The notes beneath the pieces were generated by a model that was not told where the DNA came from, did not search any database, and saw only the letters and a list, made by a program, of their open reading frames with translations. DNA of 64,000 bases, taken from positions 201,001 to 265,000 of the forward strand of contig NC_012781.1 in assembly GCF_000020605.1 (NCBI RefSeq). The letters are read 5' to 3'. Source of the stretch: Agathobacter rectalis ATCC 33656. Lineage in GTDB: Bacteria > Bacillota > Clostridia > Lachnospirales > Lachnospiraceae. The translations under genes and the position numbers were made by a program. This document shows positions 1-8,906 of the stretch, in pieces. Position 1 is the stretch's first letter, and the number at the start of each line of letters is the position of its first letter.

Positions 1-901
1 CGTCATACTCCTTTGCTCCGATATGCCAGCCGGTCAGGATGGCATTTGCCTGAGCTAAGGCAGCACCGATACAGTATGAAAAGTTAGCAATCTGTGTGGC
101 ATAAGAGCGCGCAGTGACGTTCAGTCCGTCAGCATCCATCTGGTTCATGAATCGCACTACAAGAGTCATTGCGATATTGTAAAGCGCGGTTTCACAGGCA
201 GACGGGAAGCCAATCTTTATAATCTGTCCGAGAATTTTTCCGGGAGCTATGCGCTCGGGACTGTCCTTTGCCTTGATGAGCACAGCGCCCATTGTGGCAA
301 CAATAATCAGATTGATAATACGTGAAATAACCGTTGCTGTGGCAACACCCATGACGCCCCAGTTCATTACAAAGAGAAAAACAGCGTTAAGTATAAAGTT
401 AATGACATTTCCAATAATTGATGCCCAAAGGGATTGCTTTGTGTAGCCGAAAACTCTCAGGTAGCTTGAAAAAATCGGTATGAGAGCATTTAAAAAGCAG
501 GCACCTCCAACAATGCGCAGATAAGTATTTGCCGAATCAAAGAGCGCCGGTGCAATGCTGACCATTCTAAGAATATTACCGGAAAAAACAGCCAGAAATA
601 CAGACATGAGCACACCTATTACAGCATTAAATATAAGCCCAAGCTGCCTTGCCTGATATGCTATACCCGGTTTTCCGGCACCGATATTCTGCGTCATGAC
701 AGCAACCATACCGCTTGAGATGACGCCAAACATGATGATGAAAACGGAGATATATGTATTTGCCGTGCCGACAGCACCAACCGCCTGGTCGCTCACGGAT
801 GACAGCATAAGAGTGTCGACCATGCCTGACAGCATGTAAAAAAGTGTTTCGAAGCATATTGGAATGGAAAGCTGTGTAAGTGTTTTTCTTTGAACCTGCA
901 T
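1..901 (-). CDS. MATE family multidrug/cation efflux transporter (C-terminus cut by window edge)
   Basis: Reading leftward from an ATG at 901, 300 codons stay open to the window edge, so the C-terminus is missing. The product is a polytopic membrane protein. Its N-terminus has the MATE pattern of a first helix with FETLFYMLSGMVDTLML, then long hydrophobic segments and a GVMGVATATVISR stretch typical of the family. MATE proteins export drugs or metabolites using a Na+ or H+ gradient. The gene is divergent from the AraC-type gene at 1301, and three 19-bp direct repeats (916-972) sit directly upstream of its start. This suggests local regulation, but the substrate cannot be told. The family call is firm; the substrate is unknown. 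Confidence 0.85.
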   Translation of the reverse strand, partial: MQVQRKTLTQLSIPICFETLFYMLSGMVDTLMLSSVSDQAVGAVGTANTYISVFIIMFGVISSGMVAVMTQNIGAGKPGIAYQARQLGLIFNAVIGVLMSVFLAVFSGNILRMVSIAPALFDSANTYLRIVGGACFLNALIPIFSSYLRVFGYTKQSLWASIIGNVINFILNAVFLFVMNWGVMGVATATVISRIINLIIVATMGAVLIKAKDSPERIAPGKILGQIIKIGFPSACETALYNIAMTLVVRFMNQMDADGLNVTARSYATQIANFSYCIGAALAQANAILTGWHIGAKEYD

Positions 902-915
902 ATAGATTACCTCAT

Positions 916-972
916 TTATAATGTATGTATACTTTTATAATGTATGTATACTTTTATAATGTATGTATACTT
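916..972. repeat. Three perfect 19-bp direct repeats upstream of the MATE gene
   Basis: The unit TTATAATGTATGTATACTT is present three times head to tail (916-934, 935-953, 954-972). Each carries the near-palindrome GTATGTATAC, so it may be an array of operator half-sites. The array ends about 15 bp before the MATE start on the minus strand, and each copy also contains an AT-rich promoter-like TATAAT/ATTATA core. Regulator binding is inferred from position and symmetry only. Confidence 0.8.
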
Positions 973-1300
973 TGTGATATTAACAGAAAGAATGCAAACT
1001 TCTCATTATAAACTTCATTTGGGAGAGGAAGATATAAAGAAGAGAAGCTTGCATGCATCAATATATTACATTATCACAAATAATTCTTGTATTATTTCAA
1101 GGAAAAATTGTACTATTTCTACTTTATCTATAACTGAGTCATTATTCATATTACAGTGTAGATTCATCAAAACCTTGAGAACAAATAAAAAATTGCACAC
1201 CTTATGCATGTAATATGTTAAAATAAAAATAGTTGATATATCATTATTATAGTAAACAAACCGGATGGGGATTAAAAGAGACTAAGGAATATGTAGAAAA

Positions 1301-2179
1301 ATGTATTTTGAATTAAAAGAAAACCGGCCACACGGCACACCGGAAAATCCGTTCAGCCAATACCATATCAGTGATGTAAAACGTGCATTCCAGATTCCGG
1401 TACACTGGCACGATGAGCTGGAAATTATATATGTAAAGCAAGGCAAGCTGCATGTGACCATATCAGGTGAAAACTATATAGGAAGCCCAAAGGATGCATT
1501 TGTGGTATCTCCGGGCAGTCTGCATTTAATGGGCTCGCCGACAGGAGATGCAGATTATTACACGTTTCTGTTTCCTCTTGAATATATATCATTTCAGACG
1601 GACGATCTCATGGAAAAATCAATCCTATCCCCTCTCAAACGAGGCAGACTTATGATTAGTCCTCAGATAAATGATACAGCAGCAGATATATGCGAGCGGC
1701 TGATAGAGATAAATGAACAGATATCAGGGAAAAACGCAGAAAAAACAGATGCTGCAAATATAGAGGCGCAATTTGAGACAAAAATAACTCTCATCAAATT
1801 CATCCGGAAAATGTGGAGAAATGGTCTGATTCTGGAAAATGGCACAAATGGCACCAACACAACAGAAAAAGAAATGATAACGTATATCCGGCAAAACTAT
1901 ACAAGGGAAATTTCACTGAAGGAATTTGGTGCACAGTTTCATTTGTCAGAAAAATACATATCACGCTACTTTAAAGAGCATTTTCATATTACTCTGTCAC
2001 AGTATGTCAATCATCTCAGGCTGGAGCACGCCAGACAGCTATTGGAGGAATCAACAGCTTCCGTTACAGAGGTTGCGATGTGCAGTGGATATCAGAATGT
2101 GAGCTATTTTATACGCAGCTTCAAGAAAATGTATGGGGTATCACCTCTTAAATACAGAAATTTTCAAACTTTACCTTGA
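1301..2179 (+). CDS. AraC family transcriptional regulator with cupin sensor domain
   Basis: 292 aa. The N-terminal ~150 residues look like an AraC-type cupin sensor (HWHDELEIIYVKQGKL motif near residue 45). The C-terminal ~100 residues carry two helix-turn-helix motifs, ending with the family signature around GYQNVSYFIRSFKKMYGVSPLKYR. Such proteins usually activate nearby transport or catabolic genes on ligand binding. An AAGGA site lies 12 bases before the ATG. The 328-base region between it and the MATE gene holds the 19-bp repeats, and beyond about 980 I see no other gene. Divergence from the MATE gene makes that a plausible target; the ligand is unknown. Confidence 0.88.
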   Translation: MYFELKENRPHGTPENPFSQYHISDVKRAFQIPVHWHDELEIIYVKQGKLHVTISGENYIGSPKDAFVVSPGSLHLMGSPTGDADYYTFLFPLEYISFQTDDLMEKSILSPLKRGRLMISPQINDTAADICERLIEINEQISGKNAEKTDAANIEAQFETKITLIKFIRKMWRNGLILENGTNGTNTTEKEMITYIRQNYTREISLKEFGAQFHLSEKYISRYFKEHFHITLSQYVNHLRLEHARQLLEESTASVTEVAMCSGYQNVSYFIRSFKKMYGVSPLKYRNFQTLP

Positions 2180-2235
2180 CAAAGTGACAAAAAGAGCATA
2201 AAGTATATTAAAAGATTAATTTAACAGTGTTTCAA

Positions 2236-2527
2236 AACCGATGAGAAAGAAGAGTAGACCTTTCCGGATATCTCAGAGAGCTGCAGATGGTGGGATTGCA
2301 GTATGGATGGATTTGTTGAATGGCCTTTCGAGGGTGATCCGAAGCGTTTGATTGTACAGAGCATAGTTTCTTAACGATTAAATCAGTAGGCGTCACCGGG
2401 AACCGAACCCGTTATCATTTCGGCATGTATATTAGTACATGACAGAGTGGACAATTCGTCAAATTGAGTGGTACCGCGATAATAAGAATTTATTACCGTC
2501 TCAAGCATTAGCTTGAGGCGGTTTTTT
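2236..2527 (+). promoter_or_regulatory. T-box riboswitch (tRNA-sensing leader) of the ABC transporter operon
   Basis: The leader has the canonical parts of a T-box. An AGAGTAGA loop-E element lies near 2254. An AGAGAGCTGCAG distal Stem I hairpin with ATGGTGGGAT loop follows near 2274-2300. The T-box core TGAGTGGTACCGCG is at about 2466-2478. The terminator is a CCGTCTCAAGC/GCTTGAGGCGG stem followed by six T (2496-2526). Uncharged tRNA should stabilise the antiterminator and raise expression of the genes from 2667. My manual fold of Stem I ends with TAC at 2355-2357 opposite the loop-E, suggesting a Tyr specifier. A TGG (Trp) at 2321-2323 also exists but lies higher in the stem. The T-box identity is firm; the specifier is not. 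Confidence 0.9.
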
Positions 2528-2666
2528 GCATAAACACCCACATGATGAAATATCGTTAGCGCAAATTTGATTTGAGGCTATGACATTTGGCTTGTTGAGG
2601 CAGATTTATGAGAAAATCGCGAACATCGGGAAACAAACACTTCACAAAGAAAGTGAGGAATTCAAT

Positions 2667-3695
2667 ATGAAAAAGAAAGTATTATCAGTAATTTTAGCAG
2701 CAGTTTGCACCATGGGCCTTATGGCAGGCTGTGGAGCAGAGGGGTCAAAGGGATCTACACAGAGTGGCTCAAAGGGTGACAGCTACACAGTAGGTATTTC
2801 GCAGTTTGCAGAGCATGGCTCTCTTGACAACTGCAGGGAGGGCTTCTTAGAGGGCCTCAAGGAAGAGGGCATCGAGGAAGGTAAAAACCTTAAGGTTGAT
2901 TACCAGAATGCACAGACAGATACCGGTACAGCAAGCACTATTGCAGACAGCTTCGTATCTGAGAAGGTTGATATGATTTGTGCCATCGCTACACCATGTG
3001 CAGCCAGCGCCTACAATTCAGCTATGAATGCAGACATTCCAACAGTATACACAGCAGTTTCAGATCCTGTTGTAGCAGGTCTTGCTAAGGAGGATGGCTC
3101 AAGTGTCGGAAACATCACAGGCTCATCAGACGTGCTTCCTGTTGAGGAGCAGCTTAAGATGATCAGGGAGATGATGCCGGATGCAAAGAAAATCGGTATT
3201 CTCTACACCACAAGTGAGGCAAACTCATGCAGCACCATTGAGGAGTACAAGGAGCTTGCAGATAAATACGATTTTGAAATCGTTGACACCGGAATAAACA
3301 CATCAGCAGATATTGAGATTGCAGCATCAGATCTTGTTTCCAAGGTTGACTGCCTGTGCAACCTCACAGACAACACAGTAGTAAATGCACTCCAGACTGT
3401 TCTTGACAAGGCAAATGGAGCAAAGATTCCGGTATTCGGAAGTGAAATTGAGCAGGTTAAATCAGGCTGTGTCGCTTCAATGGGAATCGATTACTACCAG
3501 CTTGGAATCGAGACAGGAAAGATGGCAGCAAAGATTTTAAAGGGTGAGGAGAAAGCCTCTGACACTCCGTTTATCACAGCTTCAAAGGCAGAGCTTTATG
3601 TAAACACTGCAGCAGCAGACAAGGTTGGCATGACACTTGATGCAGATTATATCAAGGATGCAGCCGAGACATTTGATAAGATTGAAGTAAAATAG
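2667..3695 (+). CDS. ABC transporter substrate-binding lipoprotein, TrpX/COG2984 family
   Basis: 342 aa. An upstream in-frame ATG exists at 2580. The start at 2667 is preferred because it follows a GTGAGGAA ribosome site and begins a lipoprotein signal peptide with lipobox LMAGC (Cys at about residue 22). The rest matches the ABC_sub_bind family (YTVGISQF opening, VDMICAIATPCA, PTVYTAVSDPV, GSSDVLPV). In Firmicutes these proteins are often linked to tryptophan or other aromatic amino acid uptake. The T-box upstream and the permease and ATPase genes downstream support amino-acid import. The exact amino acid is not proven. Confidence 0.88.
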   Translation: MKKKVLSVILAAVCTMGLMAGCGAEGSKGSTQSGSKGDSYTVGISQFAEHGSLDNCREGFLEGLKEEGIEEGKNLKVDYQNAQTDTGTASTIADSFVSEKVDMICAIATPCAASAYNSAMNADIPTVYTAVSDPVVAGLAKEDGSSVGNITGSSDVLPVEEQLKMIREMMPDAKKIGILYTTSEANSCSTIEEYKELADKYDFEIVDTGINTSADIEIAASDLVSKVDCLCNLTDNTVVNALQTVLDKANGAKIPVFGSEIEQVKSGCVASMGIDYYQLGIETGKMAAKILKGEEKASDTPFITASKAELYVNTAAADKVGMTLDADYIKDAAETFDKIEVK

Positions 3696-3729
3696 TTACG
3701 TTGATTTTTAAAGCAGGGGAGGATACACC

Positions 3730-4611
3730 GTGACACTAGTTTTAAGCGTTTTAGAGCAGGGCATGATTTATGCGATCATGGCTCTTGGAATATATATCAC
3801 ATACACCATACTGGATTTTCCGGATCTGACCGTAGATGGAAGTTTTCCGCTTGGAGCGGCACTTTCTGCGGTGCTCATCACAAAGGGCGTTAATCCGATA
3901 CTCACACTGTTTGTGACATTTGCGGCAGGTGCGTTTGCCGGAATGCTGACCGGAATCATCCATGTGAAGCTCAAGGTGCGTGACCTTTTATCGGGAATTA
4001 TCATGATGACAGCGCTTTACACGGTGAATCTTCGTATTGCAGGAAGAGCAAACCTGCCAATATACAATATGACCACACTTTTCGACAATGATTTTGTCAG
4101 AAATGTATTTAAGGGCGGCTTAGCACAGTTTTCAAATGTGATTATCATCCTTGTTATCACACTTGTGATGAAATTCCTGCTCGACTGGTACATGAGCACA
4201 AAGTCAGGATATCTGCTTCGCGCCGTAGGTGACAACGAGACTATCGTTACATCTATGGGTGTGGACAAGGGCATCACAAAAATCATCGGCCTTGCAATCG
4301 CCAACGGTCTTTGCAGCTTAAGCGGATGCATTTTTGCACAACAGCAGAGATATTTCGACGTATCAATGGGAACCGGAACAATGGTTATCGGACTGGCGAG
4401 CGTTATTATCGGAATCAGCCTGCTTAAAAAGGCAACATTTTTGCGTGTGACCTCGAGTGTTGTTATCGGTGCGATTGTATACAAGGCCTGTGTGGCAATC
4501 GCTATAAAGCTTGGTATGCCGTCGAGCGATTTGAAGCTCATTACAGCGGTATTGTTCCTCATCATTCTGGTGCTTGGAATGGATAGAAACAAAAGAAAGA
4601 AGGTGGCATAA
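3730..4611 (+). CDS. ABC transporter permease, TrpY/COG4120 family
   Basis: 293 aa with about eight hydrophobic segments, of the COG4120 permease family (LGIYITYTILDFPDLTVDGSFPLGAALSAV is the conserved N-terminal block). The start is GTG, with GGGGAGG seven bases upstream. The last base of the stop codon is the first base of the next gene's ATG (TAATG at 4609), so translation is probably coupled to the ATPase. It forms the membrane channel for the solute captured by the 2667 lipoprotein. The whole unit lies behind the T-box. Confidence 0.87.
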   Translation: MTLVLSVLEQGMIYAIMALGIYITYTILDFPDLTVDGSFPLGAALSAVLITKGVNPILTLFVTFAAGAFAGMLTGIIHVKLKVRDLLSGIIMMTALYTVNLRIAGRANLPIYNMTTLFDNDFVRNVFKGGLAQFSNVIIILVITLVMKFLLDWYMSTKSGYLLRAVGDNETIVTSMGVDKGITKIIGLAIANGLCSLSGCIFAQQQRYFDVSMGTGTMVIGLASVIIGISLLKKATFLRVTSSVVIGAIVYKACVAIAIKLGMPSSDLKLITAVLFLIILVLGMDRNKRKKVA

Positions 4612-5384
4612 TGTTAGAGCTCAACCATATCCACAAATTATATAATCCGGGAACAGTCAACGAGATATGCCTCTTTGATGATTTTAATCTGAAAATAGAT
4701 GATGGACAGTTTGTTTCCGTTGTAGGAAGTAATGGCTCCGGAAAGACATCTATGCTCAACATCATCTGCGGTTCTATCCCTATAGATGGTGGCAGCATTG
4801 TGGTAAACGGCACTGACATCACAAAGCAGAAGGATTTTATCAGACACCGCCGCATAGGCCGTGTATTTCAGGATCCGTCAAAGGGAACCTGTCCTTCCAT
4901 GACAATCCTTGAAAATCTGTCCATAGCTGACAACAAAGGAAAGACATACGGTCTGGGCCGTGGTACAAACCACAGCAGGATAGAGCATTACAAGGAGATG
5001 CTTGCAGAGTTAAACCTCGGACTTGAGGATAAGCTTCACACAAAGGTTGGGGCACTTTCTGGCGGTCAGAGACAGACACTTGCGCTTCTCATGGCTACGA
5101 TGAATCCAATCGAGTTTCTCATCCTTGATGAGCACACAGCAGCCCTCGATCCAAAGACCGCTGAGATTGTAATGCAGCTCACAGGCAAGATTGTGGCAGA
5201 GAAGAAGGTCACAACAATCATGGTCACACACAATCTGCGCTACGCTGTTGAATACGGAGACCGCCTTATCATGATGCATCAGGGCAAGGCAATAATCGAC
5301 AAGGCCGGCGCTGATAAGAAGGCTATGCAGGTTGATGATATTCTTGGCACATTCAATGAGATCAGTATTGAGTGCGGAAACTAG
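4611..5384 (+). CDS. ABC transporter ATP-binding protein, TrpZ/COG1101 family
   Basis: 257 aa ABC ATPase. It has Walker A GSNGSGKTS near residue 40, signature LSGGQRQ, Walker B FLILDEHTAALDP and an H-loop VTHN. The DEHTAALDPKTA wording is typical of the COG1101 subfamily that partners COG2984/COG4120 proteins. It powers import by the 2667-4611 components and overlaps the permease stop by one base. It is the last gene of the T-box-controlled unit; a new promoter follows at 5408. Confidence 0.9.
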   Translation: MLELNHIHKLYNPGTVNEICLFDDFNLKIDDGQFVSVVGSNGSGKTSMLNIICGSIPIDGGSIVVNGTDITKQKDFIRHRRIGRVFQDPSKGTCPSMTILENLSIADNKGKTYGLGRGTNHSRIEHYKEMLAELNLGLEDKLHTKVGALSGGQRQTLALLMATMNPIEFLILDEHTAALDPKTAEIVMQLTGKIVAEKKVTTIMVTHNLRYAVEYGDRLIMMHQGKAIIDKAGADKKAMQVDDILGTFNEISIECGN

Positions 5385-5407
5385 TGCATGCGAAATATAA
5401 ATATGAA

Positions 5408-5436
5408 TTGAAAATGTCCTCCTGTGGGAGTATAAT
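5408..5436 (+). promoter_or_regulatory. Sigma-A promoter of the DUF3990/XRE pair
   Basis: TTGAAA (5408-5413), a 17-bp spacer and a consensus TATAAT (5431-5436), 34 bases before the next start codon. This separates the DUF3990 module from the transporter operon. Confidence 0.75.
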
Positions 5437-5470
5437 ATAACTATACTATACTTCTGAGGGAGGATATTTT

Positions 5471-6139
5471 ATGCTTTTATATCATGGATCGGATCATATT
5501 ATTGAAAAGCCGGAATTTGGTGCAGGAAAGAAGCATAATGATTATGGAAGGGGATTCTATTGTACACAAAATATAGAATTAGCTAAGGAATGGGCCGTAT
5601 CAGAGGATGCAGACGGATATGTTAATAAATATAGCATATATACATCAAAACTAGAGGTTTTGGATATAAACAGTGACAAATATACTATGATGCATTGGCT
5701 TGGAATATTACTTAAGAACCGTATATTTACACTCACAACTCCACTTGAACGAGAGGCAAAACAATATATTCTGGATAATTTTAATATATCACTGGATGGA
5801 ATTGATATTGTAAAGGGGTATAGGGCAGATGATAGTTATTTTTCTTATGCACGTGATTTTATAAGTGGTGTTATTTCTTATGAACAGCTTTCAAAGGCTA
5901 TGAGACTGGGAAAGCTTGGAGAGCAATACTGTCTTATCAGTAAAAAAGCATTTGCAGCTTTAGAATATACCGGAAGTGAGTATGCTAATTTTAAGGAATG
6001 GTATCCACGGAAAATGCTTAGAGATATGTATGCCCGAAAAGGATATAAGGATATGGAAAAGGAATCATATAGAAGGGGAGAACTGTATATTTCAAGGATT
6101 ATAGATGAGGAGATGAAAAAAGATGATTTACGCATATGA
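5471..6139 (+). CDS. DUF3990 family protein, likely ADP-ribosyltransferase-like toxin
   Basis: 222 aa. The N-terminus (LLYHGSDHIIEKPEFG... NDYGRGFYCTQ... AKEWA) is the hallmark of DUF3990, whose fold is generally related to ADP-ribosyltransferases. The H-G-S and Y-G-x-G-F-Y-x-T blocks would be NAD-binding candidates. A strong RBS (GAGGGAGG) precedes the ATG, and a consensus promoter lies at 5408. The reading frame overlaps the following XRE gene by 17 bases, an arrangement typical of toxin-antitoxin pairs. Family recognition is good. Toxicity and NAD use are inferences; no target is suggested by the sequence. Confidence 0.78.
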   Translation: MLLYHGSDHIIEKPEFGAGKKHNDYGRGFYCTQNIELAKEWAVSEDADGYVNKYSIYTSKLEVLDINSDKYTMMHWLGILLKNRIFTLTTPLEREAKQYILDNFNISLDGIDIVKGYRADDSYFSYARDFISGVISYEQLSKAMRLGKLGEQYCLISKKAFAALEYTGSEYANFKEWYPRKMLRDMYARKGYKDMEKESYRRGELYISRIIDEEMKKDDLRI

Positions 6140-6758
6140 CAAGGTTTATCTTCGAATTGCACAGCGAAGTCTTGGGGAGATGCTTAGTTATGCAGTGTAT
6201 GACCTCGGATATGAGCTGGAGGATTATTATAAAAGATTTTTGCAGTCTGAATATAGTATGCGCTTTTCAAAAGGCGATTTATTTGTGATAACCGGGATGT
6301 CGGGCGCTGAACTTGCGATAAGGGTATTAGATATACCTGATGATGATATAATCATGCCTTCGTACAATACAGCTAAAAGCCAGGAATATTGGACAGGATG
6401 GATTCTGGCATATTACCAATGGGAGAATGGCAAAACCTTTGAAATGATTGATAAAGAGATACCTATTTGTAAAATCAGAAATATGTATAATCCTTATCAT
6501 GAGATGGATATTTCATCTGCCATTTTGAAATTGAGAGAGATGAGTCAGGTATCAAGAGCGGAGACATATCTTAAAAAACTACGCAAAAGGGCTGGTATCA
6601 GTCAGAGCATTCTTGCGGAAGAAACAGGCATTCCTGTAAAAACTATTCAACAGTATGAACAGCGCAGAAAGGATATAAATAAAGCACAGGTCGAGTATGT
6701 TGTCAGGCTGTCAAAGGCATTGTGCTGTGAACCGCAGGATATTTTGGAGGAAAAATAA
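6123..6758 (+). CDS. XRE-type helix-turn-helix protein, probable antitoxin partner of the DUF3990 gene
   Basis: 211 aa. The C-terminal ~60 residues form an XRE/Cro helix-turn-helix (LKKLRKRAGISQSILAEETGIPVKTIQQYE). The N-terminal ~90 residues are a separate domain that begins like the small DUF3791-type partners of DUF3990 proteins. The start lies inside the upstream gene (17-base overlap), with GAGGAG about ten bases before it. This implies coupled translation, and such an antitoxin often represses its own promoter (5408). The pairing is inferred from overlap and domain types, not from a known characterised homologue. Confidence 0.72.
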   Translation: MIYAYDKVYLRIAQRSLGEMLSYAVYDLGYELEDYYKRFLQSEYSMRFSKGDLFVITGMSGAELAIRVLDIPDDDIIMPSYNTAKSQEYWTGWILAYYQWENGKTFEMIDKEIPICKIRNMYNPYHEMDISSAILKLREMSQVSRAETYLKKLRKRAGISQSILAEETGIPVKTIQQYEQRRKDINKAQVEYVVRLSKALCCEPQDILEEK

Positions 6759-6780
6759 AAACTGTGATATAGTCGGTAAA

Positions 6781-7509
6781 TTATACCCTCATCATCCCCG
6801 ACATAATACATCCTCCGGCGGCTCCACATTCCATAACATCAGCAAGTCGCGGAACACTAATGTCTGGCACAGCATCATAAGTGGATGGTGAATCGGAAGC
6901 TGTGCTGTCATCGTTTGAAGCAATATTAATGCCGCCGATTGCATAAACCGGTATCCCAACCGCATCACAGACATTTTTGAGGAAATCAAGTCCGCGCGGG
7001 GGCAATCCTTTTTTGCAGTCGGTTGCAAAAATATGTCCTGCCGTCATATATGTGGCACCAAGCTGTTCGGCTTTTATGGCATCTTCTACAGAATGGACAG
7101 AGGTTCCGATAACCTTGAAGAATTGTTGATAATTGTCAGTGCTTTTTGACATACCTGTGGAAATATTGCCGGACACATTTTTTTTGACATAAGCTTCAAG
7201 GATTGGCAATGGCAGATGTATATACGGATGCTCAAGCTCCATTGCTACATTTATAAAGCTGTGCAGCATGCACTGCACATCATATTTTTTACACAGAGCA
7301 ATCACATCGCGTGCCAGAGACAGATATTCTGCCTCCGGCATATCCTTTTCCCTGAGCACAATTGCATGAGGATGGAGCTTACAGACGCGCTCGAGCTGTT
7401 CCATGAACGGACGGCTGCACAGGTGTCTGTTTGTGATAGCGATTATATTATCACTCTGTAAAGCATGTTTTGAGTTTTCGTATTCGTATAAGAGTTTTTC
7501 CTTATTCAT
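6781..7509 (-). CDS. thiE: Thiamine-phosphate synthase (ThiE/TenI family)
   Basis: 242 aa TIM-barrel protein of the ThiE/TenI family. It shows the AITNRHLC opening, VLREKD motif, VIGTSVHS phosphate-loop block and the IFATDCKKGLPPRGLDFL plus YAIGGI blocks near the C-terminus. ThiE joins HMP-pyrophosphate and the thiazole phosphate to form thiamine monophosphate. It is the last gene of the minus-strand thiS-thiG-thiH-thiE run, so synthase activity is more likely than the TenI aminase/tautomerase role. The family does not separate the two with certainty. A gap of 95 bases divides it from thiH. Confidence 0.8.
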   Translation of the reverse strand: MNKEKLLYEYENSKHALQSDNIIAITNRHLCSRPFMEQLERVCKLHPHAIVLREKDMPEAEYLSLARDVIALCKKYDVQCMLHSFINVAMELEHPYIHLPLPILEAYVKKNVSGNISTGMSKSTDNYQQFFKVIGTSVHSVEDAIKAEQLGATYMTAGHIFATDCKKGLPPRGLDFLKNVCDAVGIPVYAIGGINIASNDDSTASDSPSTYDAVPDISVPRLADVMECGAAGGCIMSGMMRV

Positions 7510-7604
7510 ATTTGTTCCTACATATTCATATATACATATTTATATCTGTTAAAATTAAAATGATTACTGATTCTAATTCAAGCATTTCATTGTTTACAGG
7601 ATTC

Positions 7605-8870
7605 CTACACGTAAATATAGTCGCTCATCACCGGCTGCAAACCATTGTCGAGCAGTGCATTAAATACCTCATCTACGCTTCTGCCATCAGAGATTTCAAA
7701 CTGGTCATCACCCTTGTCCTCTATATCGTCCACATGGCTTCCGATTCCGGTGCTGACACCGGCTGAAATCTTGGTGGCGGCGATATTTACGAGATTGTCA
7801 CGCACACGCGCTACCTCTCTAGTAGATATGGTGATGCTTGCAAACGGCATGAAGAGCCTGTAAGCGCATACCACCTGAAGGAGCTGTGTCTCGTGGACAT
7901 CCTTTGGATTGATACGGTCATTGTTTATGATAGGGCACAGACGAGGGCATGAGAATGCAATCTCGGCTCTTGGATATTTTTTCTGGAGCAGGTATGCGTG
8001 ATATCCGGTGGCAAGTGCATCCTTTCTGAAATCGTCGAGACCTAAAAGTGCGGCAAAGCCGACACCTCTCATACCGCCCTTAAGAGCACGCTCCTGTGCA
8101 TTTACACGGTAAGGGAAAATTCTCTTGTGTCCGGCAAGGTGAAGAGTCTCGTATTTGTCAGAATTGTAGGTCTCCTGGAAAACGGTCACATAGTCAGCAC
8201 CGCACTCGTGCAGGTATGCGTACTCGTCAGAGTTCATAGGATAAACCTCAAGACCTATAACCTTGAAATATTTGCGGGCAATTTTGCATGCCTCTCCAAT
8301 GTATTCGACGTCTGACATTTTCTTGCTCTCACCGGTGAGAATCAGAATTTCCTGAAGACCGGTTTTGGCGATTGCAGCCATTTCCTTTTCGATTTCTGAG
8401 GCATTCAGCTTTGCGCGGTTGATTTTATTGTGACAGTTGAAACCACAGTAGATACAGTAGTTTTCGCAGTAGTTTGATATGTAAAGCGGCGTAAACATGC
8501 ATACGCTGTTGCCGAAGTGCTTTCTGGTCTCAAGCTGTGCAGCCTGTGCGATTTCCTCAATAAATGGCTGTGCAGCAGGCGAGAGCAGAGCCTTGAAATC
8601 CTCCAATGTGCGGTATTCGTGGGAGAGTGCCGCGCGAACATCGGCTGCGGTGTATTGGTCGTAGTCGTAGGCATCCATTTCAGCAACAACCCTGTCCATG
8701 ATATCGGAGTCAAGCACCTCCATATCAGGCAGATATTTCATATGGTCTATTCTGTTTTTCTTCATGTCCTCGAGGATTACTTCGTTTACAATGCTGTCGT
8801 TGAAGTGGTCATCGTGGGCGATATTTGCATTGATATCTTTATCGTTTGTTATATTTGTATCGTTAGTCAT
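7605..8870 (-). CDS. thiH: 2-iminoacetate synthase ThiH (radical SAM tyrosine lyase)
   Basis: 421 aa. The radical SAM motif CENYCIYC (CX3CX2C) sits at about residues 128-135, followed by the ThiH-typical GFNCHNKINR. The enzyme splits tyrosine to dehydroglycine for thiazole synthesis by ThiG. The first ~45 residues (Asn/Asp/Ile-rich) are an extra N-terminal tail compared with typical ThiH. A start at the first ATG is supported by AAGGG about eight bases upstream, and no ribosome site is seen before internal Met codons. It is one of three related radical SAM enzymes here, with HydE and HydG. Confidence 0.93.
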   Translation of the reverse strand: MTNDTNITNDKDINANIAHDDHFNDSIVNEVILEDMKKNRIDHMKYLPDMEVLDSDIMDRVVAEMDAYDYDQYTAADVRAALSHEYRTLEDFKALLSPAAQPFIEEIAQAAQLETRKHFGNSVCMFTPLYISNYCENYCIYCGFNCHNKINRAKLNASEIEKEMAAIAKTGLQEILILTGESKKMSDVEYIGEACKIARKYFKVIGLEVYPMNSDEYAYLHECGADYVTVFQETYNSDKYETLHLAGHKRIFPYRVNAQERALKGGMRGVGFAALLGLDDFRKDALATGYHAYLLQKKYPRAEIAFSCPRLCPIINNDRINPKDVHETQLLQVVCAYRLFMPFASITISTREVARVRDNLVNIAATKISAGVSTGIGSHVDDIEDKGDDQFEISDGRSVDEVFNALLDNGLQPVMSDYIYV

Positions 8871-8906
8871 TATGTGTTCCCTTCAAAAGCTAAGTGTCAT
8901 TTATGA

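Noticed and set aside
944..1213. 89-codon plus-strand frame overlapping the iterons
   Set aside because: Begins inside the 19-bp repeats, has no ribosome site and encodes no recognisable domain; low-complexity AT-rich sequence.
7470..7766. Plus-strand frame between thiE and thiH
   Set aside because: Mostly antisense to thiH with no ribosome site; a shadow frame.
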